Part shown: positions 44,452 through 52,496 of the stretch, one piece after another
Layout: each line of letters opens with the position of its first letter
How positions within the stretch are numbered: the stretch's first letter is position 1
Assembly (NCBI RefSeq): GCF_001458175.1
Contig: NZ_CYPW01000024.1
Coordinates: 226,720-290,719 of the forward strand
Reading direction: 5' to 3'
DNA from: Shimia marina
GTDB taxonomy: Bacteria > Pseudomonadota > Alphaproteobacteria > Rhodobacterales > Rhodobacteraceae
Length of the DNA: 64,000 nucleotides
Notes under the pieces: model-generated
Told to the model about the DNA's origin: nothing
The model's input: the letters and a program-made list of their open reading frames with translations, nothing else
Database searches by the model: none
Program-made: the position numbers and the translations under genes

Positions 44452-45875
44452 GCGCGCGCCTTTCTGGTATTGTCGGAGCCCTCAGTCTGGGGCGTCAGGA
44501 TGTGACTTAGCGGCACTTCTGCCACAATTACGGTGCCAGAGCGAGATGAGAAGATGCGCAGCGTGCCTTCCAGCTGTTCCACACGTTCCTGCATGTTGCG
44601 CAATCCAAGGCCCCCCAGCGAGGCGCGCTCACTTTCCTGAGGCAGGCCGCAGCCATTGTCGGCAATGCGCAATGTGGCGCCTTTCTTATGCCCGCGCACA
44701 TCCATGGTCACGGCGGTGGCGCCCGCATGACGTTCGATATTGGTGAGCGCTTCCTGAGCGATCCGGTAGAGGGCAATTTTTGCGTCCTGATCGAGCCGGT
44801 TGCGGAACACTACGGTGTTGAAATCCACGGAAATGGCCGTGCGTGTGGAGAAGTCATCAGTCAGCGCCTTAAGCGCCGGACCCAGCCCCAGATCATCCAA
44901 GACGCCGGGCCGCAGATCGCGGGAGATGCGGCGCACTTCCTGAATGGCCCCGGAAAGGTGGCCGATGCCTTTCTCCAGCGACTCCAGCCCGCGGTCGTCC
45001 CCGGATTTCAGTCGGCGCCGCGCGCTGTCCAGCGCATAGCGAACGCCGACCAGCAATTGGGAAATGCCGTCATGCAGTTCGCGCGCCACACGCCCGCGCT
45101 CTTCTTCCTGAGCGTCAAACACGCGTTGTGTCAGCGCCTTGAGCTTGGCGTCGGCCAGGCGGCGCTCGCGCACGGTGATGACAAAGCCGGAAAAGAACAC
45201 CAAGAGCAGCGCGGCCACGGTGATGATCAGGATATAAAGCGAGGTGCGCTGTACGCGCTCTTCCACATCCGCACGGGCGGCGGCCACGCTGTCGAGCACG
45301 TCGTCAATGAAGATGCCGGTGCCCACAACCCATTGCCAGTCCTGAAGGCCGACCACATATGTGACCATGCGGGCGGTTTCCAGCGTGGAGGGCTTGGCCC
45401 AGTCAAAGCTGTGATAGCCGCCTCCGGTGCGGGCGATTTCGATCAGGGGATCAATGATCTCTGTGCCATTGAGATCGGTCATGCCCCGCCAGTTCTTGCC
45501 AATCAGATAGGTCTGGCGCGGGCTGACCAGATTGTTGCCGTCATAATCAAACACAAAGAAATAACCATCCTGCCCATAAAGCATAGAGGAGAGGATCTGC
45601 GTGACCGCAAGCTTGGCCTCTTCATCATCGGGGGCGGCGCGGCCGTAGATATTCACGAAAGCGGTGCGGGCGATGGAGATATAGTTCTGAAGCTCGGCTT
45701 TCTTGGCTTCGATCAATTGGGTTTCCAGCGCGCGGATTTCGCGTTCGGCCAATTGGCGCGATTGATTGGCCACCAGCCAAGAAATCGCTGCCACAGCCAA
45801 AAGCAGGGGCAGGGTGGCCAGCAAAAAGAGTTTCTGGCCATAGGAGGGTCGCAAACGGGTCAGCAAAGAGCGCAT
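44448..45875 (-). CDS. Sensor histidine kinase with single Cache domain
   Basis: The 475-residue membrane kinase has two membrane helices (about 15-35 and 212-234) around a periplasmic sCache-type sensor (about 45-195, with GQDGYFFVFDYDGNNLVSP). The cytoplasmic part is a HisKA_3 domain with His268 in ARELHDGISQLL and an HATPase domain with GLGLRNMQERV. Cache domains of this kind bind small carboxylates or amino acids. The gene is divergent from a TRAP transporter and overlaps the response regulator by four bases. The likely role is to sense the transporter's substrate outside the membrane. Confidence 0.93.
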   Translation of the reverse strand: MRSLLTRLRPSYGQKLFLLATLPLLLAVAAISWLVANQSRQLAEREIRALETQLIEAKKAELQNYISIARTAFVNIYGRAAPDDEEAKLAVTQILSSMLYGQDGYFFVFDYDGNNLVSPRQTYLIGKNWRGMTDLNGTEIIDPLIEIARTGGGYHSFDWAKPSTLETARMVTYVVGLQDWQWVVGTGIFIDDVLDSVAAARADVEERVQRTSLYILIITVAALLLVFFSGFVITVRERRLADAKLKALTQRVFDAQEEERGRVARELHDGISQLLVGVRYALDSARRRLKSGDDRGLESLEKGIGHLSGAIQEVRRISRDLRPGVLDDLGLGPALKALTDDFSTRTAISVDFNTVVFRNRLDQDAKIALYRIAQEALTNIERHAGATAVTMDVRGHKKGATLRIADNGCGLPQESERASLGGLGLRNMQERVEQLEGTLRIFSSRSGTVIVAEVPLSHILTPQTEGSDNTRKARA

Positions 45876-45901
45876 ATTTGATTCGTTACGGAAGTTTTAC
45901 C

Positions 45902-45923
45902 GCGAATCAAAGGAGAGATTCGC
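45902..45923. promoter_or_regulatory. Inverted repeat in the kinase gene leader
   Basis: GCGAATC and GATTCGC flank eight bases. It lies 27 bases before the kinase start and could be an operator or a leader hairpin. On the plus strand it is followed by AATTTTT. Confidence 0.5.
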
Positions 45924-46002
45924 AATTTTTGGCGCTACCAATCCGGCGGGTGGCAAGTTTCAAAGCCAAATTGGTTCGACTTTTTTGCCATTTGATCGCT
46001 TT

Positions 46003-46033
46003 CTACGCGGTAGTGGGTATTTCTTCTACGTAG
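46003..46033. promoter_or_regulatory. Candidate response-regulator sites before the TRAP operon
   Basis: CTACGCGGTAG (46003-46013) and the perfect palindrome CTACGTAG (46026-46033) lie 23 bases apart (start to start) and 90-120 bases upstream of the TRAP binding-protein gene. Spacing near two helical turns fits binding of a NarL-type dimer pair. The match to a known motif is not established. Confidence 0.45.
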
Positions 46034-46122
46034 GGTCAGAGCTAGGCTCGCGCCACTTCAACGATCCGCCCGGAGTCTCTTTGCAGGTGTCGGGCTGAAC
46101 AATTTCTGGGAGGAAAACCTAT

Positions 46123-47205
46123 ATGGATCGTCGTTCTTTTCTGAAAACTTCTGCTCTGGGCGGTACCGCAGCCGCAGCCACCACTCTGGCCGCACCGGCA
46201 TATGCAACCGGCAAGCGTACCCTGACCATGGTGACCTCTTGGGGTCGTGGTCTGGCTGGCGTGTTTGACGCGGCTCAGTATGCAGCAGACACCATCACTG
46301 CGATGTCCGGTGGTGACCTGACCGTGGAAATCAAAGCCGCTGGCGAACTGGTTGGCGCGTTTGAAGTGTTTGACGCTGTGACTGCAGGTCAGGCTGACAT
46401 GTATCACGCGGCTGACTACTACTTCGTAAGCCAGCACCCAGGTTACGCTTATTTCACCGCCGTGCCTTTCGGCATGACAGCGCAGGAACTGGTGAACTGG
46501 TACTACCACGGTGAAGGCGCGGCTCTGCATGATGAGCTGGGCGAAATCTTCGGTCTGAAATCCTTCCTCGCAGGTAACACCGGTGCGCAGGCAGGTGGCT
46601 GGTTCTCCAAAGAGATCAATGGCCCTGAAGACTTCCAGGGTCTGAAATTCCGTATGCCAGGTCTGGGTGGTCAGGCGCTGGGCAAAATGGGTGCCTCCGT
46701 TCAGAACCTTCCAGGTTCCGAGGTGTATCAGGCGCTGGCATCTGGTGCGATCGACGGCACCGAGTGGATCGGCCCATGGGCGGATGAAAAAGCTGGTTTC
46801 CAGGAAATCACCAAGTTCTACTACACCGCAGGCTTCCACGAGCCAGGCGCGGGTCTGTCGCTGGCGACCAACCGCGAAGTCTATGACAGCCTGTCTCCGG
46901 CACACCAGAAGATCATCGAAACCGCAGCAGCTGCCGCGCACCAGTGGAACCTTGCACAGTTCCTCAACAACAACGGTGCCGCGCTTCAGCGTCTGCAGGC
47001 CGGTGGCGTGAAAACTCTGGAATTCCCAGACAGCGTTTGGGACGCAATGGGTGGCGCAGCCAAGGAAACTCTGGACGGCTACATGGATGACGAGCTCTTC
47101 GCCAAGATCCGTGCCTCCGTTGAGACCTCCATGCGTGCCTCCTCCGGCTGGCTGGTGAAATCTGAAGGCGTCTACCGCGCGCAGCGCGACCGCGTTCTGG
47201 GCTAA
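46123..47205 (+). CDS. TRAP transporter substrate-binding protein (TakP-like)
   Basis: The 360-residue protein has a twin-arginine signal (MDRRSFLKTSALGG) and the DctP/TakP fold. Its sequence pattern (TLTMVTSWGRGLAGVFDAAQ, MYHAADYYFV, LKFRMPGLGGQALGKMG, DGTEWIGPWADE) resembles the TakP group that binds 2-oxo acids such as pyruvate; this assignment is by memory of the family. It acts in the periplasm and hands substrate to the QM membrane complex encoded downstream. GGGAGG precedes the ATG. Codon use is biased, as in highly expressed genes, and a terminator right after it will raise its level over the membrane subunits. Confidence 0.93.
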   Translation: MDRRSFLKTSALGGTAAAATTLAAPAYATGKRTLTMVTSWGRGLAGVFDAAQYAADTITAMSGGDLTVEIKAAGELVGAFEVFDAVTAGQADMYHAADYYFVSQHPGYAYFTAVPFGMTAQELVNWYYHGEGAALHDELGEIFGLKSFLAGNTGAQAGGWFSKEINGPEDFQGLKFRMPGLGGQALGKMGASVQNLPGSEVYQALASGAIDGTEWIGPWADEKAGFQEITKFYYTAGFHEPGAGLSLATNREVYDSLSPAHQKIIETAAAAAHQWNLAQFLNNNGAALQRLQAGGVKTLEFPDSVWDAMGGAAKETLDGYMDDELFAKIRASVETSMRASSGWLVKSEGVYRAQRDRVLG

Positions 47206-47227
47206 GGCCTGACAAGCAAGACAAAAC

Positions 47228-47257
47228 GGCCCCCCGGAACTCTCCGGGGGGCCTTTT
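47228..47257 (+). terminator. Intra-operon terminator after the TRAP binding-protein gene
   Basis: GGCCCCCCGGA-ACTC-TCCGGGGGGCC forms an eleven-base perfect stem followed by TTTT. It lies between the binding-protein gene and the membrane subunit genes and likely lets only part of transcription pass. Confidence 0.9.
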
Positions 47258-47325
47258 GCAAAACCGGACAGTTGGTCGTGGGAGCGCGCTGTCTGACCAC
47301 TCAAACAATAAGGGGATGAGGGGCA

Positions 47326-48240
47326 ATGCTGGACGGTCTGGTCTGGTTCTTTTCCAACATCGGCCAAGCTTTTGTGAATGCGGGCTACGCGCTTTTGCAT
47401 CCGGGCATGTGGCTGAGCTGGATTGGCGGCCTTGAGACCACCGAAGACAAACAGGCGCTGATGCGGTTTGTCTATTATGGTGGCTCGGTCGAATTTTTCT
47501 TTGCGGTGTTTACACTCTTCCTGATCGTGACGGCGATCGGGATGTGGCGCACCAATATCATGTGGGGCTGCGTGCGCGTGCTGGAAGGCTTTGCCAACAC
47601 CGTGGGCCGCTTTTTTGCCTGGGCAGGCCTGCTGATGGTGTTACAGCAGATCGTGATCGTTTTCATGCAGCGGATCTTTACCGTGGCGGAAATTTCACTG
47701 ATCTGGAATGTCGATTTCCTGACCGCGGATGTGAGCTGGTGGGCGGAAGAGCTCAAGCTTTATAACGCCATGATCGTTTGTCTTTGTGCCACCTACACTT
47801 TTGTGCAGGGCGGTCACGTGCGGGTGGATCTGATCTATTCCGGCATCAGCCACCGCGCCAAGCGGGTGATTGACATGGTTGGATCTCTGATCTTCATGAT
47901 GCCTGTGGCTGTGCTGACATGGATGTATGGCTGGTACTTCATGTGGCGCCATCTGGTGACGCCAAAAGTCTCCGCTTCCGACAAGCTGGAATTGTTGCTC
48001 AAAAAGGCGCGTATTCTTAAGTGGAACGTAGAAACCATTGGTTTCTCTCCCAACGGCTTTAACGCGTATTTCCTCTTCAAAGTGCTTCTGGTGGCCTTTG
48101 CCGCCATGGTCTTCCTGCAGGCGATTGCCTTCTTCTACCGCTCCTACCTGGAGTTCAAAGAAGGTGCCGGCAGTGCAGGCAAGTACCTCGACCGCGATAC
48201 GCTGGGCGAGGGCGAAGAAGCCTATGAAGGCACACACTGA
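47326..48240 (+). CDS. TRAP transporter small membrane subunit (DctQ type, enlarged)
   Basis: The 304-residue protein matches the DctQ subunit but is much longer than the usual 160-200 residues. It has about four main helices plus extra length at the N-terminus (about 1-60) and a loop near 205-250 (TPKVSASDKLELLLKKARIL) before a last helix. The segment ATYTFVQGGHVRVDLIYSGIS is the conserved DctQ core. It forms the membrane complex with the large subunit encoded 17 bases downstream. GAGGGGC precedes the start. Confidence 0.92.
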   Translation: MLDGLVWFFSNIGQAFVNAGYALLHPGMWLSWIGGLETTEDKQALMRFVYYGGSVEFFFAVFTLFLIVTAIGMWRTNIMWGCVRVLEGFANTVGRFFAWAGLLMVLQQIVIVFMQRIFTVAEISLIWNVDFLTADVSWWAEELKLYNAMIVCLCATYTFVQGGHVRVDLIYSGISHRAKRVIDMVGSLIFMMPVAVLTWMYGWYFMWRHLVTPKVSASDKLELLLKKARILKWNVETIGFSPNGFNAYFLFKVLLVAFAAMVFLQAIAFFYRSYLEFKEGAGSAGKYLDRDTLGEGEEAYEGTH

Positions 48241-48257
48241 GTATAGGGGCAGAACCA

Positions 48258-50612
48258 ATGCTATTTGGACTTGATGGGGTCGAGATCGGCCTGATTATCG
48301 TCTTTCTCTGCCTCTTTGGGGGCATTCTCTCCGGCTTTCCGGTGGCCTTTGCCATCGGTGGGGCAGGGGTGATCTCTTTTGCGATCATCGCCGCGCTGGA
48401 CAGCGCCGGCATTCTTATTCACCAGGCCATTGATACCGGCTCGGCCATGTATGCCGATCTGATCGCGCAGGGTGTGAAACCCGACAAAATATCGATCTTC
48501 CGATATCCGGACCTCCCCACCGAAGCCTATCCTGTTTTTGCAGGCGGCTGGGAGCAGGCGCTGAACCGCAACATCAGTTTTGTGGTCAACCGTATGAACG
48601 AGCGTGTGCTTGCGGGACAATCCATCGAAACGCTGCTGGCGGTTGTGATGTTTGTTCTGATGGGGATCACGCTGGAACGCTCCAAGATCGCAAACGATCT
48701 GCTGACCACCATGGCGCGCGTCTTTGGCCCGCTGCCCGGCGGTCTGGCGGTCTCGGTTGTGGTTGTGGGGGCTTTCCTTGCAGCCTCTACCGGCATCGTG
48801 GGGGCAACCGTTGTGACCATGGGGCTGCTGTCGCTGCCCACCATGCTCAAGAATGGCTATAACCCAAAGCTGGCGACCGGTGTGATTGCGGCCTCCGGCA
48901 CATTGGGGCAGATCATTCCGCCCTCCATTGTGATCGTGCTTCTGGGCACGCTGGCGGGGGATCTCTACTCTGCAGCGCAGGAAGACCGCGCACAGGTTGC
49001 CGGATGTTCGGATGCACTGACCTATCTGGGTGAGCCTGCGGTGGTGTCCGTTGGCACCTTGTTCCAGGCGGCGCTGATCCCCGGCATCATGCTGGCGGTG
49101 CTTTATGGGCTGTATGCCTTTGGCTATGCGCTGTTTAACCCGAAAGAAGCCCCAGCGGTGGAGTTTGGGGAGAGCACAGGTGAGGTAATCACCCGTGGCG
49201 AAGGTCTCACATGGTTCCTTGGCGTGCCTGCGGCACTGATCGCGGGTGTGATCCTGCTGGGACAGGTCAATGTGATTGGCTCTCAGAACGTGATTGTGGA
49301 CAGCTTCTCGGATGCGGGTAAAACCGCAAGCCTGCGCACCAATGTGAGTGCCGAATGTCAGGCCTCCATGATTGACCTGCATGGTCAACTTGCCTGGGAC
49401 ACCGCGGTTGCGGAGCAGGCGGAGATCGATGCGGCAGGTGGTGTGGCGGAAGCGCGTGCACTGACCGAAGAAGAACGCGCCACACAACGTGTCGAGAAGA
49501 TCGCGGCGGCAGCGCCGATCGGCTCTGGCATTGCGATTGGCTTCTTGCTGCTGGCACTGGTTTTGACCACAGCACGGGGTGTTTCTCCGAGCGCGGACAG
49601 CCGTCCTCTGCTGATTGGCGGGGCGGGTGTTCTGCTGGCGCTGGGTGTGGACATTGCATTGATCTCGCCGGTAACCACGCCGGGCTGGACGCTGATCTTT
49701 GTGGCACTGCCTCTGGCGATGACCCTGTATGGGGTGCGCTATGCGGCGGGTCTGCTGAGCAAAAATGATCTGCTGCGTGTGGTGTTCCCGCCGCTTGTGC
49801 TGATCATTGCGGTGCTTGGGTCCATTTTGGGTGGCATCACCAACCCGACGCCGGCTGCGGCGCTGGGCGCGGGTGGGGCCATCATGCTGGCGGCCTATCG
49901 CAAGCTGAAGGATCAGGAGAAATCTGGCGCAATCATCATCTGGTCCACTTTTGCCGTGATCATCATGATCCTGGTCGGGGTGAACTTTGATCTGCGGGTG
50001 AACCAGACCGATGTGGCCACAGAGAACCTGATTGCATTCTTCGTTGCAAAGGGCGCCTATCTCTTTGCGATGTTTGGTCTGCTCTATGGGTGCTGGGTGC
50101 TGTTCCGCGGCAAGGTGCTGTCTCCGATTGTGCGGGAAACGGCCAAGGTGACCTCCATGGTCTTCACCATTCTGATCGGCTCGCAGCTGCTCAATCTGGT
50201 GGTGATCAGCTTTGGCGGGGAGCATTATATCCAGCAGTTCCTGAAGTCCTTTGACAATGAGCTCAAAGTCTTCCTGATCGTGATGGTGGTGCTGTTTGTG
50301 ATGGGCTTTGTGCTCGACTTCCTGGAGATCATCTACATCGTGATCCCGATTGTCGGCCCCGTGATCTATGGCTCTTATTTCGATCCGAAATGGGTGACCA
50401 TCATGATTGCTGTGAACCTGCAGACCTCCTTCCTGACGCCGCCCTTTGGCTTCGCGCTGTTCTATCTGCGCGGCGTGGCGCCCAAGGAAGTCACGACGGG
50501 GCACATCTACAAGGGCATTATCCCCTTTGTGCTCATTCAGGTGCTGGGGCTTGCGATCCTCTGGTTCTTCCCATCGATCGTGACCATCCTGCCTGCGCTG
50601 ATCGGGAACTGA
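48258..50612 (+). CDS. TRAP transporter large membrane subunit (DctM type, with large insertion)
   Basis: The 784-residue protein has the DctM core at both ends (GLIIVFLCLFGGILSGFPVA at the start; LQTSFLTPPFGFALFYLRGV near the end) but is almost twice the usual 430 residues. Extra material includes an early loop (about 55-115, with VKPDKISIFRYPDLPTEAYP) and a middle part (about 240-480) with added helices and a soluble stretch carrying two cysteines. It moves substrate with sodium ions. It follows the small subunit on the same strand. A bidirectional terminator ends the operon. Confidence 0.93.
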   Translation: MLFGLDGVEIGLIIVFLCLFGGILSGFPVAFAIGGAGVISFAIIAALDSAGILIHQAIDTGSAMYADLIAQGVKPDKISIFRYPDLPTEAYPVFAGGWEQALNRNISFVVNRMNERVLAGQSIETLLAVVMFVLMGITLERSKIANDLLTTMARVFGPLPGGLAVSVVVVGAFLAASTGIVGATVVTMGLLSLPTMLKNGYNPKLATGVIAASGTLGQIIPPSIVIVLLGTLAGDLYSAAQEDRAQVAGCSDALTYLGEPAVVSVGTLFQAALIPGIMLAVLYGLYAFGYALFNPKEAPAVEFGESTGEVITRGEGLTWFLGVPAALIAGVILLGQVNVIGSQNVIVDSFSDAGKTASLRTNVSAECQASMIDLHGQLAWDTAVAEQAEIDAAGGVAEARALTEEERATQRVEKIAAAAPIGSGIAIGFLLLALVLTTARGVSPSADSRPLLIGGAGVLLALGVDIALISPVTTPGWTLIFVALPLAMTLYGVRYAAGLLSKNDLLRVVFPPLVLIIAVLGSILGGITNPTPAAALGAGGAIMLAAYRKLKDQEKSGAIIIWSTFAVIIMILVGVNFDLRVNQTDVATENLIAFFVAKGAYLFAMFGLLYGCWVLFRGKVLSPIVRETAKVTSMVFTILIGSQLLNLVVISFGGEHYIQQFLKSFDNELKVFLIVMVVLFVMGFVLDFLEIIYIVIPIVGPVIYGSYFDPKWVTIMIAVNLQTSFLTPPFGFALFYLRGVAPKEVTTGHIYKGIIPFVLIQVLGLAILWFFPSIVTILPALIGN

Positions 50613-50634
50613 TCACCGCGCAACAGACATAAAG

Positions 50635-50660
50635 AAACGGGGGCCTTTGGGCCCCCGTTT
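50635..50660. terminator. Bidirectional terminator between the TRAP operon and the RDD gene
   Basis: AAACGGGGGCC-TTTG-GGCCCCCGTTT is an eleven-base perfect stem that can serve both convergent genes. Confidence 0.9.
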
Positions 50661-50687
50661 TGCGTTCTGCGGACATATGCGGCGGGA

Positions 50688-51152
50688 TCAGTAACGCGCG
50701 GCGCGGTTTATGGCGACTGTGCCCATAACATGATCGGTCAGCCCCTGTTTGCGTGCCGAGGTGAGCATCAGCACGATGGAAATGATTTGCAGGATCGGGA
50801 ACATGACAGAGACGCGATAGCCCAATGTATGCAAAAACGCAGCGCCCAGATCAAACCGCGCGCCATCGGATTGGCGCATTTCAATCGACATCAGCCGCAT
50901 GCCCCATGTGGCCGACCCTGTGGTCAGGGTGACCACGCGATAGGCAAACCCAAAAACAAGCACCAGCCCGCCAAAAAACAACAGACCTGTGAAGGCGGTA
51001 AACGGCAGAACCAAAACGCAGAGCACAAAGACCAGCGCGCTGTCGGTGACCCAGGCGAGAGCGCGCTTGAAGGTCACATCCTGATAAAACTCAGATTGGG
51101 TGTCAGGATCAGGCAGCGCATAGCTGCGTCGATCTGTGGTGGCTTGGGTCAT
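50688..51152 (-). CDS. RDD-family membrane protein
   Basis: The roughly 154-residue protein has the RDD layout: FKRALAWVTDSALVFVLCV opens the first helix, GSATWGMRLMSIEMR lies between helices 2 and 3, and a third helix follows near 115-140. RDD proteins are small membrane proteins; some act in ion or solute movement. The start at 51152 has AAGAAAG upstream; the longer frame to 51221 runs into unlikely sequence. It lies downstream of the DUF2852 gene on the same strand. Confidence 0.85.
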   Translation of the reverse strand: MTQATTDRRSYALPDPDTQSEFYQDVTFKRALAWVTDSALVFVLCVLVLPFTAFTGLLFFGGLVLVFGFAYRVVTLTTGSATWGMRLMSIEMRQSDGARFDLGAAFLHTLGYRVSVMFPILQIISIVLMLTSARKQGLTDHVMGTVAINRAARY

Positions 51153-51242
51153 TGGGGTCTTTCTTGAAATATGTGCAGAGCAGGCAGGCGGAGAAAAACG
51201 GTGCAGAAGGGGCTCCTGCACCGCGTTTGCATTTAAGAGAGA

Positions 51243-51668
51243 TCAGGCCTCTTCGGTTTCGCGGCGCGCATCAGCGGCCTTGTGCGCACGCTCATCCATA
51301 AACTGATCAAACTCTGCTTTGTCTTTGGCGGCGCGCAGGCGTTCGAGAAAGTCCTCAAAGCTCTTCTGCTCGTCTTCCAGACGGCGCAGGGTCTCATCAC
51401 GGTAGCTGTCAAAGGCGCTGTTGCCGGTGGAGGTCATCACATGCATGCGGCGCGAACAGCCACGGCTGCGGGAAGATTTTTTGAACATATCTTTGCTCCA
51501 GATCATGTAGAAAAGCAGGGCCAGTCCGACGGGCCAGAAGAACACAAAGCCAAGCACCATGGCAGCGATCCAGGCGCCTTTGCCTTTGCTGTCGAGCCAG
51601 GCCTCGCACTTGCCAAACCAGCTCAGGTGCTGTGTGTCGGCGTTATGGGCGGTTGCGGCAGGGGTCAT
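51243..51668 (-). CDS. DUF2852 membrane-associated protein
   Basis: The 141-residue protein has one hydrophobic segment (about 32-56, WIAAMVLGFVFFWPVGLALL) and a charged, helical C-terminal half likely to form a coiled coil (about 80-140, with RRLEDEQKSFEDFLERLRAA). This matches DUF2852, common in alphaproteobacteria and without a known function. GGAG lies six bases before the ATG. Its promoter region carries two matching 19-base palindromes. Confidence 0.88.
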   Translation of the reverse strand: MTPAATAHNADTQHLSWFGKCEAWLDSKGKGAWIAAMVLGFVFFWPVGLALLFYMIWSKDMFKKSSRSRGCSRRMHVMTSTGNSAFDSYRDETLRRLEDEQKSFEDFLERLRAAKDKAEFDQFMDERAHKAADARRETEEA

Positions 51669-51711
51669 GGGGGTCTCCGAGATTATGTGTCTGTGTGCGG
51701 TGTGAGGCTAT

Positions 51712-51730
51712 ATGTAAATCGCTTTCACAT
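51712..51730. promoter_or_regulatory. 19-base palindrome, site 1 (ATGTGAA-N5-TTTACAT type)
   Basis: ATGTAAA-TCGCT-TTCACAT, read on the minus strand, is ATGTGAA-N5-TTTACAT, the same pattern as site 2 at 51770-51788. It lies 44 bases upstream of the DUF2852 start. Confidence 0.65.
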
Positions 51731-51769
51731 TATCTAAATTGGCACCGGTCGGTGAGAATGCAAGCATGA

Positions 51770-51788
51770 ATGTGAATTCTTTTTACAT
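51770..51788. promoter_or_regulatory. 19-base palindrome, site 2 (ATGTGAA-N5-TTTACAT type)
   Basis: ATGTGAA-TTCTT-TTTACAT shares both half-sites with site 1, in opposite orientation, with centres 58 bases apart. The surrounding gap 51669-51989 is AT-rich and otherwise without a supported gene. Confidence 0.65.
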
Positions 51789-51989
51789 TTTGACGTTAGC
51801 CTGTTGATAAAAATTATTATTTTACTCTGTATTATTGCTGCATTGGGCCGGATTTCGGCGCAGGCTGCGGTTTTTATACGCCGTCCCCTGCGCCGCTGGC
51901 GCGTAAAATTTCAGTTCTGCTGTGCTCAAAGTGGATTTGCGTTTTTGTCAAAAGCAGGGAACTGTGCGGCCATGATACACGAGAAAGAT

Positions 51990-52346
51990 ATGAAATCTCG
52001 ACTTGTTGCGCTGGAAACTCAGGTCTGGGAGGCCTTGGTGCGTGGCGACAGCGCAGCCGATGGTGCCCTGTTGACCGATGATTTTCTGGGGGTTTATCCC
52101 GACGGTTTCGCCGGAAAAGAGGCCCATACCGGGCAAGTGTCAGATGGCCCCAGCTTTGCAGCTTATGACCTGAGTGATCTGCATCTGCGTCAGATTTCAG
52201 AGCGTGCCGGGCTTTTAAGTTACAGGGCGGCCTATCAAAGGGTCGATTCAGAGGTCTGGGAGGTCATGTTGATCACCTCGCTCTGGGAACTGCGGGAGGG
52301 GCAATGGCGCAACAGCTTCAGTCAGGACACGCCACTGCGCAAATAG
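51990..52346 (+). CDS. NTF2-like/DUF4440 domain protein
   Basis: The 118-residue protein fits the NTF2-like DUF4440 fold: an opening helix (MKSRLVALETQVWEALVRGD), LLTDDFLGVYPDGFAG, and a beta sheet ending in VMLITSLWELREGQWRNSFSQDTP. Such proteins bind or convert small molecules; many have no known role. The start at 51990 has GAGA five bases upstream; ATG 51972 is also possible, while the frame further upstream looks non-coding. Confidence 0.82.
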   Translation: MKSRLVALETQVWEALVRGDSAADGALLTDDFLGVYPDGFAGKEAHTGQVSDGPSFAAYDLSDLHLRQISERAGLLSYRAAYQRVDSEVWEVMLITSLWELREGQWRNSFSQDTPLRK

Positions 52347-52355
52347 TCGCTGCCG

Positions 52356-52418
52356 CGCTTCATTTGGCCAAAAATATCCCGGGGGTGAATTGGCGCAGCC
52401 AAGAGGGGGCTGGCCCCC
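52356..52418 (-). repeat. Dispersed structured repeat, copy B
   Basis: Read on the minus strand: GGGGGC-CA-GCCCCC hairpin, TTGGC-TGC-GCCAA hairpin, then CACCCCCGGGATATTT, TTGGCCAAATGAAG. The order of parts is the same as in copies A and C. It lies between the NTF2-like gene and glnE, and a further GC-rich hairpin extends to about 52446. Confidence 0.75.
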
Positions 52419-52496
52419 TTCACCCCCGGGCGGCTTGCCCGCCCTGCGGCAGCGCAGCGGATTGACCTCGCCTGACGCGCTCTGCAAAGTCCGCCC

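Noticed and set aside
46042..47400. A 452-codon open frame opposite the TRAP binding-protein gene
   Set aside because: The plus-strand gene has a Tat signal, family motifs and ribosome site; the opposite frame has none.
48261..50504. A 747-codon open frame opposite the TRAP large subunit gene
   Set aside because: Composition is dominated by Gln, His and Arg, typical of antisense of a hydrophobic membrane protein.
51712..51788. Palindromes considered as PpsR/CrtJ or CRP sites
   Set aside because: TGT-N11-ACA spacing is one base short of PpsR, and the half-site spacing does not fit CRP.
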